Of a stretch of DNA of 50,834 nt, positions 7,875 through 16,468 are shown piece after piece. Each line of letters opens with the position of its first letter. Within the stretch, counting starts at the first letter, position 1. The stretch lies in NCBI GenBank assembly GCA_024275195.1, contig JAJRZP010000067.1, positions 1-50,834 on the forward strand. The letters run 5' to 3'. This DNA is from Chloroflexota bacterium (GTDB lineage: Bacteria > Chloroflexota > Dehalococcoidia > Lucifugimonadales > Lucifugimonadaceae). A program made the translations under genes and the position numbers. Below the pieces are notes generated by a model. It was not told the DNA's origin, made no database searches, and saw nothing but the letters and a program-made list of their open reading frames with translations.

Positions 7875-9908
7875 CTATTCGAAATCACCTGCCGCGGCAA
7901 GTTCGTCACCGGGCAAAAGCTCGCTATCGTCGATTTCGATGCGTGTGATCACAAGCGACGCCTCGACGAGCTGCTCAATCGCATTAGTGCCGTCATCCGG
8001 TGTGCCCTCATCCGGTGTGCCCCCAAATAACGTACCTCCACCCAGCGGAGACGGTTCGAGATCATCGTCCGGCTCTGCCGTGGTTTCGCGACCCAGGCTC
8101 GATACTTGAACGCGCACGAACTGCGGCACATCTTCCAATAGCCGGATATACGCCAGCATCTCAGGATAGTCGGCAGATTCTGCACGGACAGCGACGATTC
8201 GCCCATCATCGTCAATAGAAGTTACCTGCACTTCCGAAGGTGCAACATCATTAATAACGATCACCGTATCGGCGAATCCTGCATCGCGGTCTTGCAGCAC
8301 CTCGTTGGCGGCAATCAGTCGTTCGGTTCGTTGCCGCGCGGAATCGAACAGCAGTCTGGCGCTCTGTGTTTCCGCAAGTTTCTGGGTTCGTATGTCAGAC
8401 CGTACCTCGAGAACCTCAACTGTCCTGCTCGCCTGATAGAGAGAGTCCGACTGAACTGTCATCACCTGGTAAGAAGTAAATATCCCGAATCCAAGAATGA
8501 GCGCAACCGCAATCTTTAGCACCGCGGCAACCGGAAGCGGTCGCGGTCGATACTGGTCTGGCCGGTAGTCAAACTTCGGAACCGGCAACAGAGGCACCGG
8601 TGCCCGCTGCCAGAACCGCTTACCCGAAACGATCACAAGGCCAACATTCGCAGCATATTTCTCAAATGGAAAATCTTCAGGTGCCCGGAGCGTGCGCGGC
8701 ATTTCGGCTCGAATATACGGAAGTTTCTCAAGAGCGTTCACAACCGCCTGTTCGGCACGATCTGTCTCACCGGTCAGGAACACCTCCACCGCATCTCCCA
8801 GCGGTTCGTCGGGGAAGATCGAATCGTAGAAGGCGACGGCGCGGGACACCTGTGTGGTGACAATATTCTCCCATTCGACAGCAGAAATATCTGAATCGAG
8901 TCCGACTTCTCTGATCACCTCGGGCAGACCATTGCTCACAACTGCCGTAATCAAAGTGTTCGACTCGATATCGAGAACAACCCCGGCCGGACTGTTCACG
9001 GCTGCTGCCAGCGCGAGAATTTTGGGCTGCACCCCGGCGAATCGTGTGCTGAACTCTGAAACCGTCCGAAGGTTCCTGCGTATCACGTGCTTATGTAAAG
9101 CCAGCGCGTATACGTCGTACGGATCACCGTCCGGCTCAAGGTCGCCCTCGATACTTAGATTCTCAAGCCCCAGGTCTTCGGGACCGCTGGGGCGGGAAGT
9201 GAGCTCGGCCGTGGGCTCGATACTATCGATATCTGCGTCCCTGTTCGCGCCATCGTCCAGTCCCAACTCCTCATCTTCTTCAATCAGGTCAAGCTGCTCC
9301 GCGTCCCACGCGATGTGCATCTCTTCTGTACGAATCGACATGGAATCTGAACTGGCGGTGATGATCGCTTCGGCCAGTTCGTCGTCATCTTCGACGAAGA
9401 CAGTCAATCTGCGCTGCACCATATTCCTGCCGGTAATTGCTACTGCAACCTTCTGGCCGTTCAACTTCCCGTTCCGTGTGACGTCCTTGATAACGTCGCT
9501 CAGCACGTCGAGGAAGGTCTGCTCATCGACGATTAGGCCGTGTTGAACTACTCCTGCTGGCAGTTCAGACTCCGCCCAGGCTCGAACCTTGTTGCCACGA
9601 GCTGTAATCACTCGAACGAACCCGTCGGCGATAGTGACCGTTATCAGCGCTCCGAACGGTGCTGATACGGTGCGCCCAACTGCACTTGCACCATGCTTGA
9701 GTGCTTGAGCTGTGTTCGGGCCTAACCTTCCGAATGGGCCGTTGTCGTGTCGCTCGTCAGGTAGCACTTGTGGCGACGGTTTCACCGACTGGAACAACAG
9801 TTCAGTGGTGACACGCCGCAGACGCGCGCCCAACCGTGAGACTTTGCCCGGTGCAGACGTTGTGTCGGCATATTTCGGGGCGCGCCGTTGCCACTTGGTT
9901 GAAATCAT
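7875..9908 (-). CDS. pilM: PilM-PilN fusion protein of the type IV pilus inner-membrane platform
   Basis: The 677-residue protein has an unusual basic N-terminal extension (1-80), a PilM/FtsA-like actin-fold domain (about 86-430) with a very acidic insertion at about 204-262, and a PilN-like part. The PilN-like part has a PLLPVP motif near 439-445 resembling the PilN INLLP peptide, one transmembrane helix at 460-480, a coiled region and a ferredoxin-like domain to about 600. A Gly/Thr/Asp-rich tail with a short GTPDEGTPDDGT repeat follows. PilM and PilN are normally separate proteins that bind each other; here they are one chain. The start overlaps the PilO-like gene stop by ATGA. It is the last gene of the pilus operon. 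Confidence 0.85.
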   Translation of the reverse strand: MISTKWQRRAPKYADTTSAPGKVSRLGARLRRVTTELLFQSVKPSPQVLPDERHDNGPFGRLGPNTAQALKHGASAVGRTVSAPFGALITVTIADGFVRVITARGNKVRAWAESELPAGVVQHGLIVDEQTFLDVLSDVIKDVTRNGKLNGQKVAVAITGRNMVQRRLTVFVEDDDELAEAIITASSDSMSIRTEEMHIAWDAEQLDLIEEDEELGLDDGANRDADIDSIEPTAELTSRPSGPEDLGLENLSIEGDLEPDGDPYDVYALALHKHVIRRNLRTVSEFSTRFAGVQPKILALAAAVNSPAGVVLDIESNTLITAVVSNGLPEVIREVGLDSDISAVEWENIVTTQVSRAVAFYDSIFPDEPLGDAVEVFLTGETDRAEQAVVNALEKLPYIRAEMPRTLRAPEDFPFEKYAANVGLVIVSGKRFWQRAPVPLLPVPKFDYRPDQYRPRPLPVAAVLKIAVALILGFGIFTSYQVMTVQSDSLYQASRTVEVLEVRSDIRTQKLAETQSARLLFDSARQRTERLIAANEVLQDRDAGFADTVIVINDVAPSEVQVTSIDDDGRIVAVRAESADYPEMLAYIRLLEDVPQFVRVQVSSLGRETTAEPDDDLEPSPLGGGTLFGGTPDEGTPDDGTNAIEQLVEASLVITRIEIDDSELLPGDELAAAGDFE

Positions 9909-10624
9909 TGGGCATCCATCCCTTCAACAGGAACAATGGGAGTGATCGCTAACTCGGCTTCGTCGGCTGGCTCTTCCTTGCCGAAATTTTCAGGCAACGA
10001 GTAGTAGAGGCCCCGCAGCGATAGCTGATACCCAACCAGGCCTTCTTCGATCGACAGCGCTTCGATACCGAATGCGGCGAACTCACCTGTCTCCAGCAAT
10101 GCGAGATAGCGTTCGATACCGCTGATCGTTCCGATTGCGGTGATCAGCACGGGCGTAGCGGTGTAATCCTCATTTTCGATCGTCACGACACCGTCGAGGG
10201 TCGTTCCAGTCTCCACTATCACCAGCCCAGAATCAGACGCAGCGTTGATTACCCGCTCGATCAGGTCGGAGTCCTCGGGTCGGGTGGTTCGTCCATCCAT
10301 CACCACCCGGTACGCGGTGTCCCAGCCACCCGCCTGTAGCAACAGTATCTCTGGTTGAGGAGCCGGTTGGTCAAGCAGTATCGTCAGTTGATCTGACCTC
10401 TGCTTCAGGCTCCTCTCTTCACGAACATCCTGCAACCATAAAACCCCGATAGCCAGAAACACGACCCCGAATATGGGTACGAATACGACTGTCCGGCGAA
10501 GATGCCAGGCAACTGTCTCTGCAACGGCAAGTAGTCGTTTGCCCGTCGTCAGATCGAGTTCTTCCCCGTCAGGCTCGTTGCCATCGAAATTCTGCTCGCG
10601 CCGGTGGTTCGCTCTACTCGTCAT
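9905..10624 (-). CDS. pilO: PilO-like inner-membrane pilus platform protein
   Basis: The 239-residue protein has a charged cytoplasmic N-terminus, one transmembrane helix at about 47-66, a short coiled segment (REERSLKQRSDQL) and a periplasmic alpha/beta domain. This is the topology and size of PilO, the partner of PilN that links the platform to the rest of the machine. Sequence identity to classical PilO is low, so the call rests on topology and position: it lies directly between the pilin-like genes and the PilM-PilN fusion, and its stop overlaps the fusion start (ATGA). Confidence 0.7.
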   Translation of the reverse strand: MTSRANHRREQNFDGNEPDGEELDLTTGKRLLAVAETVAWHLRRTVVFVPIFGVVFLAIGVLWLQDVREERSLKQRSDQLTILLDQPAPQPEILLLQAGGWDTAYRVVMDGRTTRPEDSDLIERVINAASDSGLVIVETGTTLDGVVTIENEDYTATPVLITAIGTISGIERYLALLETGEFAAFGIEALSIEEGLVGYQLSLRGLYYSLPENFGKEEPADEAELAITPIVPVEGMDAQ

Positions 10625-10627
10625 GGT

Positions 10628-11911
10628 CTAACTCTCAACCCATGAAATAATCTCTATTCCTGCGTTCGTCAGTGTGATTTGGACTGTCACGGTCTGCCCG
10701 TTCTGTGTCGCGGTGATCGTGTAGTGTCGAACTACCGAGATCGGAGCCGTATCACCGGTCGAAGATGTCGGTTCGAGCCAGTTGGCTTCTTCGTCTTCCA
10801 CTACCCGAACCGCACTCGATGCAAAAATCGTCCCCGGCAATGGTGATCCGGTGATATCGAACTGGAGAGTTACGAAGCCGGAAGCAGGAATTATCACCGA
10901 GCTCGGCGTCCACGTATAAACCCAACGACTGTTTATGAAGTCGAGCGTTCTGGCGGGGTCGGCGGTGGTCAAGCCCGTTGTAGATCCCGGAACATGATCC
11001 AGATAGTTCGGCACATAGTGCTTCAGCCAATCGATCGTGTAGTCGGTCAGTCCGTTGTTAGTGATCGTCACGGTGTACGTAAATGTTTGAGCGGAGCCTG
11101 CAGTCACCTTGTTCGGCGTGACCACGGTCGATACGTCGATATCGTTGATAACAACTGCTCGAACGTAGGCATCCAGCGGAGCATAGACGTTGCCTTCGCC
11201 ATTCACTCTGACAATCCCGGCTGTCCAGTACTGCCCCTCTGGCAGATCGAATGTCATGCGCCAGCTTATCGATGTCGTCCCGCCGAATCCCGGAACCGAA
11301 ACCGGAGTGAGCAGTTCCCACGTGTAAATTCCGAAAAACACCGTCGGGTTCTGCGTTGTCGCACCAGTCGTCGAACCCGAGATGTACGAGGGCGAGAAGA
11401 ACAACGGAATGGCACGGAAACGCGTCACATCCTGCGCCTCATCACCATCGTTTATCAACGTCAGGGTGAATGTGATCTCCGTTGCGGTATCCGGCTCGAT
11501 AGTAGTTGGTGAAACGTTGATCGATGCCCGCAAGCCCTGATTCGTTGGAGGGTCTGACGAAGCGACGATATTGATGTTGGCATCGCCGGTCGGGAACCCA
11601 AGAACGTAGTCTGTTGAAGGAGGAGAACCGGTCATCTCGTCATGCACTGCCGGGTCGTTTTCCAGTCGCCAGAGCGCATGTTCAGCAGCTGATCGAGCAT
11701 CGACCGACGCCGATGCTCCTGCCGTGGTAGTAAACGACCCGACAACTATCTGCATGGCAGGTGCCGCCAGCGATGTGCCGACCAGAAGGCCGATCAGTGC
11801 CAGTGCCAGGGTCGATGCGCCACGCTGGCCAGACCCGGTCTGAGCGCGTTCGGCGGGAAGTACCGCAGAACCGATTCTCGAAAGCAATGGGAATATCTCC
11901 GCTGCAATCAT
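10628..11911 (-). CDS. Pilus-locus secreted protein with PilX-like N-terminus and DUF11-like repeats
   Basis: I take the ATG at 11911, which overlaps the upstream TGA as TGATG; an in-frame GTG at 11914 is an alternative. The roughly 427-residue product has a hydrophobic segment (GASTLALALIGLLVGTSLAAP, about 30-50), after which SVDARSAAEHALWRLENDP resembles PilX/minor-pilin openings. The rest consists of about two beta-sandwich modules like DUF11 conserved repeats (ITFTLTLINDGDEAQDV; FTYTVTITNNGLTDYTI). It may be a large minor pilin or pilus-exported adhesin. It lies in the pil operon between a prepilin-like gene and pilO. Confidence 0.65.
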   Translation of the reverse strand: MIAAEIFPLLSRIGSAVLPAERAQTGSGQRGASTLALALIGLLVGTSLAAPAMQIVVGSFTTTAGASASVDARSAAEHALWRLENDPAVHDEMTGSPPSTDYVLGFPTGDANINIVASSDPPTNQGLRASINVSPTTIEPDTATEITFTLTLINDGDEAQDVTRFRAIPLFFSPSYISGSTTGATTQNPTVFFGIYTWELLTPVSVPGFGGTTSISWRMTFDLPEGQYWTAGIVRVNGEGNVYAPLDAYVRAVVINDIDVSTVVTPNKVTAGSAQTFTYTVTITNNGLTDYTIDWLKHYVPNYLDHVPGSTTGLTTADPARTLDFINSRWVYTWTPSSVIIPASGFVTLQFDITGSPLPGTIFASSAVRVVEDEEANWLEPTSSTGDTAPISVVRHYTITATQNGQTVTVQITLTNAGIEIISWVES

Positions 11912-12405
11912 CACCCTGCTCCCAGTGCGACATTGAGCGAAATCGAGTCGGAGATATCGGGGCGATCAACCGCAATGACGTCGTAGGAAATCGTGATCAG
12001 ATCTCCGGTGCGTTCGAACGTCAAATTCTCGATATTCCTTGCGATGCTCAGTGTCACAGAATCACACGTACGTGAGAACTCGCTCGAAACCAGTGCGTAG
12101 TCGCAAACACGTGCCCCACCACCGTCGGTCCAGGTGAACTGAGCAGTCGCCTGTGTTCCACCGCCATCGGGGATATCGGTCGCAGTGGCGAGATGAATGT
12201 CACGTACCAGCCACGTGGTCGATGTCGATGTATCGACAGCCACTCTCATGATCGCGGCATTGCGGGAGTTCAGTTCCCATCCCTGCCCGAGCATGCTGAT
12301 AACGAGGGAACCGAGAATACCCATGAATCCGACTGCAACCGCGAACTCAAGCAGAAAAAGACCACGCTCTCCGGAGCGGTTGCTTTTTCGAACGTTCGAC
12401 TTCAT
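11911..12405 (-). CDS. Type IV prepilin-like protein (minor pilin)
   Basis: The start is the ATG at 12405; the frame is open further upstream, but that part lies inside the neighbouring gene. The 164-residue product has a short basic leader and the cleavage-site-like sequence ERG-LFLLEF, with Glu at +5 of the mature form. A hydrophobic helix (about 17-40) follows, then a beta-rich domain with two cysteines (VCDYALV and RTCDSV). This fits a minor pilin of PilW/PilV type. It ends by overlapping the start of the next gene (TGATG). Confidence 0.75.
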   Translation of the reverse strand: MKSNVRKSNRSGERGLFLLEFAVAVGFMGILGSLVISMLGQGWELNSRNAAIMRVAVDTSTSTTWLVRDIHLATATDIPDGGGTQATAQFTWTDGGGARVCDYALVSSEFSRTCDSVTLSIARNIENLTFERTGDLITISYDVIAVDRPDISDSISLNVALGAG

Positions 12406-12413
12406 GTTCGGAG

Positions 12414-12818
12414 TCAACGGTTCACCTTCAACGTCGAGGTTTCGAAAACCGTCGTGCCGCTCTCGGTGACAGTCACGGTTACAAGCTGGATATTCGAGTC
12501 TCCTCCAGCAACCGCAGAGGTGGTATTTGAAACGACAAACCCGGCAGGGGCGGCGACAGATGTGTAGGTGCCGGGAGTTGTGACGTACGTCGCAACTCTC
12601 ACCAGTTCCATTTGTGAGGTCGCCACCCACTGTGCAGTTGCAGCGTCATCGATAAATTCGGCTTTCTTAGATGCTGTGGAAAACGCGAGAACAACCGCCA
12701 ACATTGCCGTACCGACGATGCCGACTGCCAGCATCATTTCGATCATCACGAACCCGCGCTCAGATGCACTTGATCCGGGCGAACTCTGTGGTCGAATTGT
12801 GAGATGTTGCAGTGACAT
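12414..12818 (-). CDS. Type IV prepilin-like protein (minor pilin)
   Basis: The ATG at 12818 is preceded by a GGAGG ribosome site; an upstream in-frame start would include the ribosome site itself. The 134-residue product has the prepilin signature ERG-FVMIEMMLAVGIVG, with Glu+5, then a hydrophobic helix and a short beta domain. It lacks the paired C-terminal cysteines of many major pilins. It is the first of three consecutive pilin-like or secreted genes, 8 bases before the next, and its ribosome site lies in a perfect palindrome (12827-12842). Confidence 0.8.
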   Translation of the reverse strand: MSLQHLTIRPQSSPGSSASERGFVMIEMMLAVGIVGTAMLAVVLAFSTASKKAEFIDDAATAQWVATSQMELVRVATYVTTPGTYTSVAAPAGFVVSNTTSAVAGGDSNIQLVTVTVTESGTTVFETSTLKVNR

Positions 12819-12826
12819 GAACCCAC

Positions 12827-12842
12827 CTCCACTTAAGTGGAG
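12827..12842 (-). promoter_or_regulatory. 16-bp perfect palindrome over a ribosome-binding site
   Basis: CTCCACTTAAGTGGAG reads the same on both strands. In the minus-strand transcript it can form a 6-bp stem with a UUAA loop. The 3' arm contains the GGAG of the Shine-Dalgarno for the pilin-like gene starting at 12818, so the hairpin would hide the ribosome site. As DNA it could equally be a dimeric repressor site. Confidence 0.5.
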
Positions 12843-12966
12843 AAAAACTACCAATCCCTTCCTGAGATATGGTCACTTCATACTGAGCACCCCTCGATTG
12901 CCGACTGAATGCCTTGAGTGGGTATTGGGTGTGTATGCGAAAGGCCGCGTACCTGTGCTTCCCGCG

Positions 12967-14127
12967 CTACTGATCAATGCTGCCGAGAATCGAGTACATC
13001 GGCATGATCACCGCCATTGCGACGAAACCGACGGCAAGGGCCACGGTGATCGTCGCCAGTGGCTCGATCATCCCTACCATGCCCTTCACACGCTCACTCG
13101 AATCCTGCTGGTAAAAGTCAGACATCCGCCGCAGGTTCTCCTCAAGCGTCCCGGTATCCTCCGCCACCCTGATCGACTGAATCAACGTCGTCGGGAACAT
13201 TCCACTCCTCGCGAGGGGGCGTGATAGCCCGTTACCCGCAACAAGACCCTCCCGAGCTTCACTCAGAGCCTCTCGGACGATCATGTTGCTGGCTGTTTCC
13301 TGGGCCACTTCCATAGCTTCCGGCAGCGGCAGCCCGACTTCTGACAATGAGGCAAGAGCGCCCATAGATCGCGCCACGTCTCCACCGATCACAATCTGCC
13401 CAAGCATGGGCATTTTCAGCATCATCGTGTGAATAAATCTTGTTCCACGCTTGGTCTTGCTCAGCTTGAGAACGCCGAATACGGTACCTACCAACCCTCC
13501 GAGAATGTGAAGCGGGTAGCTGGTTAAAAAACCCGAAAGTGCAATCAGCACCTTCGTTGGCATCGGCAATGACGCCCCCATAGTTTCGAACAGTCCGATC
13601 ATCTGCGGAAGCGAAACGGTGAGTAGCATCGTCACAACTCCGATGCCCACCAAAACGACCATCATCGGGTAGATCATCGCCCGCTTCGCCTGTGCCATAG
13701 CCGATTGTGCTGAATCGAGAAAGTCGGCGGCCTGGCTCAGGGTACGGCTCAATGGAGCGCCACGGTCGGCACTCGATACCGTACGTATGTATACCCGGGG
13801 AAACACGTCCGGCTGTGCCCCCATCGACTCTGCGATAGTCCGTCCCGCATTGAGGTCGTCTCGAAGCTGGTTGATGACAGGCTCGAATGCACTTCCGACT
13901 CTTTGTTCCATGAGCAGATTCAGAGCTGACTCTATCCCGATGCCGGCGTCGATCAACGTCGACAACTCTCTTGAGAACGCGATGAGCTCGGCGCGCTTTA
14001 TCTTCTTGCTGGTGATCTCTATTGAACTCAGACGTTGCAACAGCGATTTTTGCGGCTCTTTGCGAGCCGACTTGCGCCGCGTCTTTATCGATCGGTTGGG
14101 ACGGCGTTTTCTGGCAGTCGAGGTCAT
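12967..14127 (-). CDS. pilC: PilC/GspF-type inner-membrane platform protein
   Basis: The 386-residue protein has a basic N-terminus and two T2SSF domains. The first contains the family-typical LSTLIDAGIGIESALNLL (about 51-68), and the second repeats the pattern at MGALASLSEVGLPLPEAMEVA. Three membrane helices are present, and the C-terminal end has the usual SMIEPLATITVALAVGFVAMAVIMPMYS-type segment (VGMIEPLA about 352-359). PilC/GspF couples the assembly ATPase to pilin insertion. Its ATG overlaps the pilB stop (ATGA). The 148 bases after it, before the pilin-like gene, may hold an internal promoter. Confidence 0.93.
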   Translation of the reverse strand: MTSTARKRRPNRSIKTRRKSARKEPQKSLLQRLSSIEITSKKIKRAELIAFSRELSTLIDAGIGIESALNLLMEQRVGSAFEPVINQLRDDLNAGRTIAESMGAQPDVFPRVYIRTVSSADRGAPLSRTLSQAADFLDSAQSAMAQAKRAMIYPMMVVLVGIGVVTMLLTVSLPQMIGLFETMGASLPMPTKVLIALSGFLTSYPLHILGGLVGTVFGVLKLSKTKRGTRFIHTMMLKMPMLGQIVIGGDVARSMGALASLSEVGLPLPEAMEVAQETASNMIVREALSEAREGLVAGNGLSRPLARSGMFPTTLIQSIRVAEDTGTLEENLRRMSDFYQQDSSERVKGMVGMIEPLATITVALAVGFVAMAVIMPMYSILGSIDQ

Positions 14128-15758
14128 AGTGCGTACACACTCCGCAGGACTTCAAACGGCGTCGTAATACCCGCCTTGACCTTGTCGATGCCGTCCTCCC
14201 GAATAGACCTGAACCCGGATTTTCGAGCTTCAGCCATCAACTCCCGGTTCGTGGCTTTCTGAACGACCAGTTGGCGAAATTCCTCCGAGGCCGATAACAC
14301 CTCGTAAATCCCCGTACGCCCCCTGAACCCGGTGAATCCGCAAAAGTAGCAGCCCTCACCCATCGGAATAGCACTGGCAGGGCTGAAGTCCATCTGTTCG
14401 GCAGCCACGGCTTCGTCGCCCTCGGGGATCTTGTCGGTCACGCAGTGTTCACAGACCCTGCGAACCATGCGTTGCGACACAACACCCAGCAACGCCGAAG
14501 AAAGCAAGAACGGCTCAACCCCAAGATCGACCAACCTCGATACAGCGCGTACTGCATCATTCGCGTGAACAGACGACATCACGAGGTGGCCGGTAAGTGC
14601 TGCCTGAACTGCGATTCGTGCAGTCTCGGCATCTCGGATCTCACCAACCAGAATCACGTCCGGGTCGAGTCGAAGTACCGCTCGCAACGAGGTTGGAAAT
14701 GTAAGCCCCGCCTTGTCATTGATCTGGATCGAGTTTATCCCCGGGAACCGATATTCAACGGGATCTTCAATTGTGATGATATTGAGACGGCGGGAGTCGA
14801 TCTCGTTAAGGCCTGCGTAAAGGGTCGTCGTCTTACCCGCGCCCGTTGGACCTGAGACCAGGATTATTCCGTACGGCGCTTTGATCAGATCGCTCAAAGA
14901 CTTGCTCACACCCGGTGAGAGGCCCAGGTCTTTCAGTGAAAACAGCTTCAGGCTCTTATTGAGAATCCGCAGTACCGCCATCTCGCCGTGAACCGTGTCG
15001 GTTGTAGCCGCCCTAACCTCGATCTCATTCTCGGCAATCTGCGCGGCGAAGTGGCCGTCCTGCGGTCGCTTCCGCTCGGCGATATCCATGCCCGACATAA
15101 TCTTCAAGCGAGAGATAATTGCGTTGTGCGCCGCAAGCGGAAGGTATCCAACTTCCTGTAGGAATCCATCGACGCGGAAACGCACGCGCACGCGCGATTC
15201 CATTGGCTCGATGTGAATATCGGTAGCCCTCGCCTTGGCCGCCTGCGAGATAAGACTGTCGATCGCCTGAATCACCGGCGAATCGTCGACTCCTGCCGAA
15301 TCACCCGATCCCACGACAAGTGCAATCTGGCGAATGCCATCCCGGGCGTCGTACGGAGCCGAGAACTCATCGTCCATCGCAGTCGAAATCGAATCGGGCA
15401 TGGTTGCCGAATAGTGAATGTCGATTGCATTCATCACATCTGCAGGCGCGCCTTTGACCGGTGTAACTTCCATCCCGGCCCGCAGTTCGAGCGTTTGGAT
15501 AGCCCGATAGTCGTGTGGATCGGCCATCACAAGTAGTAACTTGTCTTGGATGACTCGCGCCGGGAACGAGAGATACTTTCGAGCCAGGTCCTCTGGGAGC
15601 AACTTCGTCGCAGCCTCGCCAGAGCCTAAACTCGACCAGTCGAACTCCTCAACCTCGGGTTGAGCCAGTAGTACAAGCTCGGGGGCGTTTTGACCCTCTT
15701 CATCGTCGTCTCGCCCGGCAGGACTGAATTCATCCGGTTTGCGAAGTGGTTGAACCAT
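14124..15758 (-). CDS. pilB: PilB/GspE-type pilus assembly ATPase
   Basis: The 544-residue protein has an MshEN-like N-terminal domain (about 45-115) and the secretion ATPase core. Walker A is GPTGAGKT at 303-310, the Asp box is about 331-337 (EDPVEYR), Walker B is VILVGEIRD at 368-376 and the His box is SSVHAND near 395-401. A C-terminal zinc-binding set (CEHC and CYFCGF) is typical of extension ATPases. It hydrolyses ATP to drive pilus extension from the cytoplasm. It starts 2 bases after the stop of the response-regulator gene and overlaps pilC. No PilT retraction ATPase or prepilin peptidase is in the window. Confidence 0.95.
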   Translation of the reverse strand: MVQPLRKPDEFSPAGRDDDEEGQNAPELVLLAQPEVEEFDWSSLGSGEAATKLLPEDLARKYLSFPARVIQDKLLLVMADPHDYRAIQTLELRAGMEVTPVKGAPADVMNAIDIHYSATMPDSISTAMDDEFSAPYDARDGIRQIALVVGSGDSAGVDDSPVIQAIDSLISQAAKARATDIHIEPMESRVRVRFRVDGFLQEVGYLPLAAHNAIISRLKIMSGMDIAERKRPQDGHFAAQIAENEIEVRAATTDTVHGEMAVLRILNKSLKLFSLKDLGLSPGVSKSLSDLIKAPYGIILVSGPTGAGKTTTLYAGLNEIDSRRLNIITIEDPVEYRFPGINSIQINDKAGLTFPTSLRAVLRLDPDVILVGEIRDAETARIAVQAALTGHLVMSSVHANDAVRAVSRLVDLGVEPFLLSSALLGVVSQRMVRRVCEHCVTDKIPEGDEAVAAEQMDFSPASAIPMGEGCYFCGFTGFRGRTGIYEVLSASEEFRQLVVQKATNRELMAEARKSGFRSIREDGIDKVKAGITTPFEVLRSVYAL

Positions 15759-15760
15759 CT

Positions 15761-16468
15761 TCAGGCAACCAATCTGAGTACAGGCTCAGCCTGCTCCAGA
15801 TCGATCCATGAATTCTGTATCCCGAATCGCACTGCGTGGGCTCTGTCTCTCGCATTGAGCTTTGCCAGGATATTGGTCATATGGTTTTTGACTGTTCGCT
15901 CCGATATAAACAACAGTTCGGCTATCTGTTTATTGGCGTTGCCATCGGCGACAAGGGAGAGAATCTTTAATTCGCGGGCCGTAAGCGGGCATGCTGCTAT
16001 CTCGACTTCAGCCGTGCCACGAGACTGTCGTTGAAACTCGTTGATCAGCCCCGTCAGCAGGTATGGGCGCTCAGCCACATCACGATGGATCGGCAGTTCA
16101 CCTGCCAGCGTTTCGATAACTGTGCCGCGAATCTGCCTGGGTGGTGAGGATTTCGAGATGCACGCTCGCGCACCCGTGCCTACTGCATAGCCGACACGTC
16201 CATCATCCAACGTATCGAACAATGCGATAACCGGAATAGAGTCGCTGCCACAGCAGAGCTTTCGTACCAGATCGGAAGTTGCAGCAGATGGAACACTCAT
16301 GTTCACAATGGCTACTCCGGCCTTCAGAGAACTCCATTCCGTCAGCGCTTCCTGCGCCGACTCGATTCGTGTGATCTGCTCGATACGAGGATCGACAGCA
16401 AGCTCGAACTGGGCGGTATCCCAGAAGCGCTGGTCTGAATCGACGATTAGAAGTCGTGTCGCTGTCAT
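15761..16468 (-). CDS. NarL/LuxR-type response regulator with a degenerate receiver
   Basis: I choose the ATG at 16468 (GGAG 8 bases upstream) over an in-frame TTG at 16471, giving 235 residues. The receiver-like domain (about 5-125) keeps the acidic pair (D10, D12) and the conserved Lys (K106). The phospho-acceptor Asp is Asn56 in VAIVNMSVPS, and the Thr/Ser switch position appears to be Phe (VIALFD). A LuxR-type helix-turn-helix fills the C-terminus (LTARELKILSLVADG to RTVKNHMTNILAKL, about 162-205). It is the first gene of the pil operon, so it probably regulates pilus genes without classical phosphorylation. No partner kinase is adjacent. Confidence 0.85.
   Translation of the reverse strand: MTATRLLIVDSDQRFWDTAQFELAVDPRIEQITRIESAQEALTEWSSLKAGVAIVNMSVPSAATSDLVRKLCCGSDSIPVIALFDTLDDGRVGYAVGTGARACISKSSPPRQIRGTVIETLAGELPIHRDVAERPYLLTGLINEFQRQSRGTAEVEIAACPLTARELKILSLVADGNANKQIAELLFISERTVKNHMTNILAKLNARDRAHAVRFGIQNSWIDLEQAEPVLRLVA

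Noticed and set aside
11912-11914. GTG start for the DUF11-like pilus gene
   Set aside because: The ATG at 11911 gives a TGATG overlap and is preferred; the GTG remains possible and changes one residue only.
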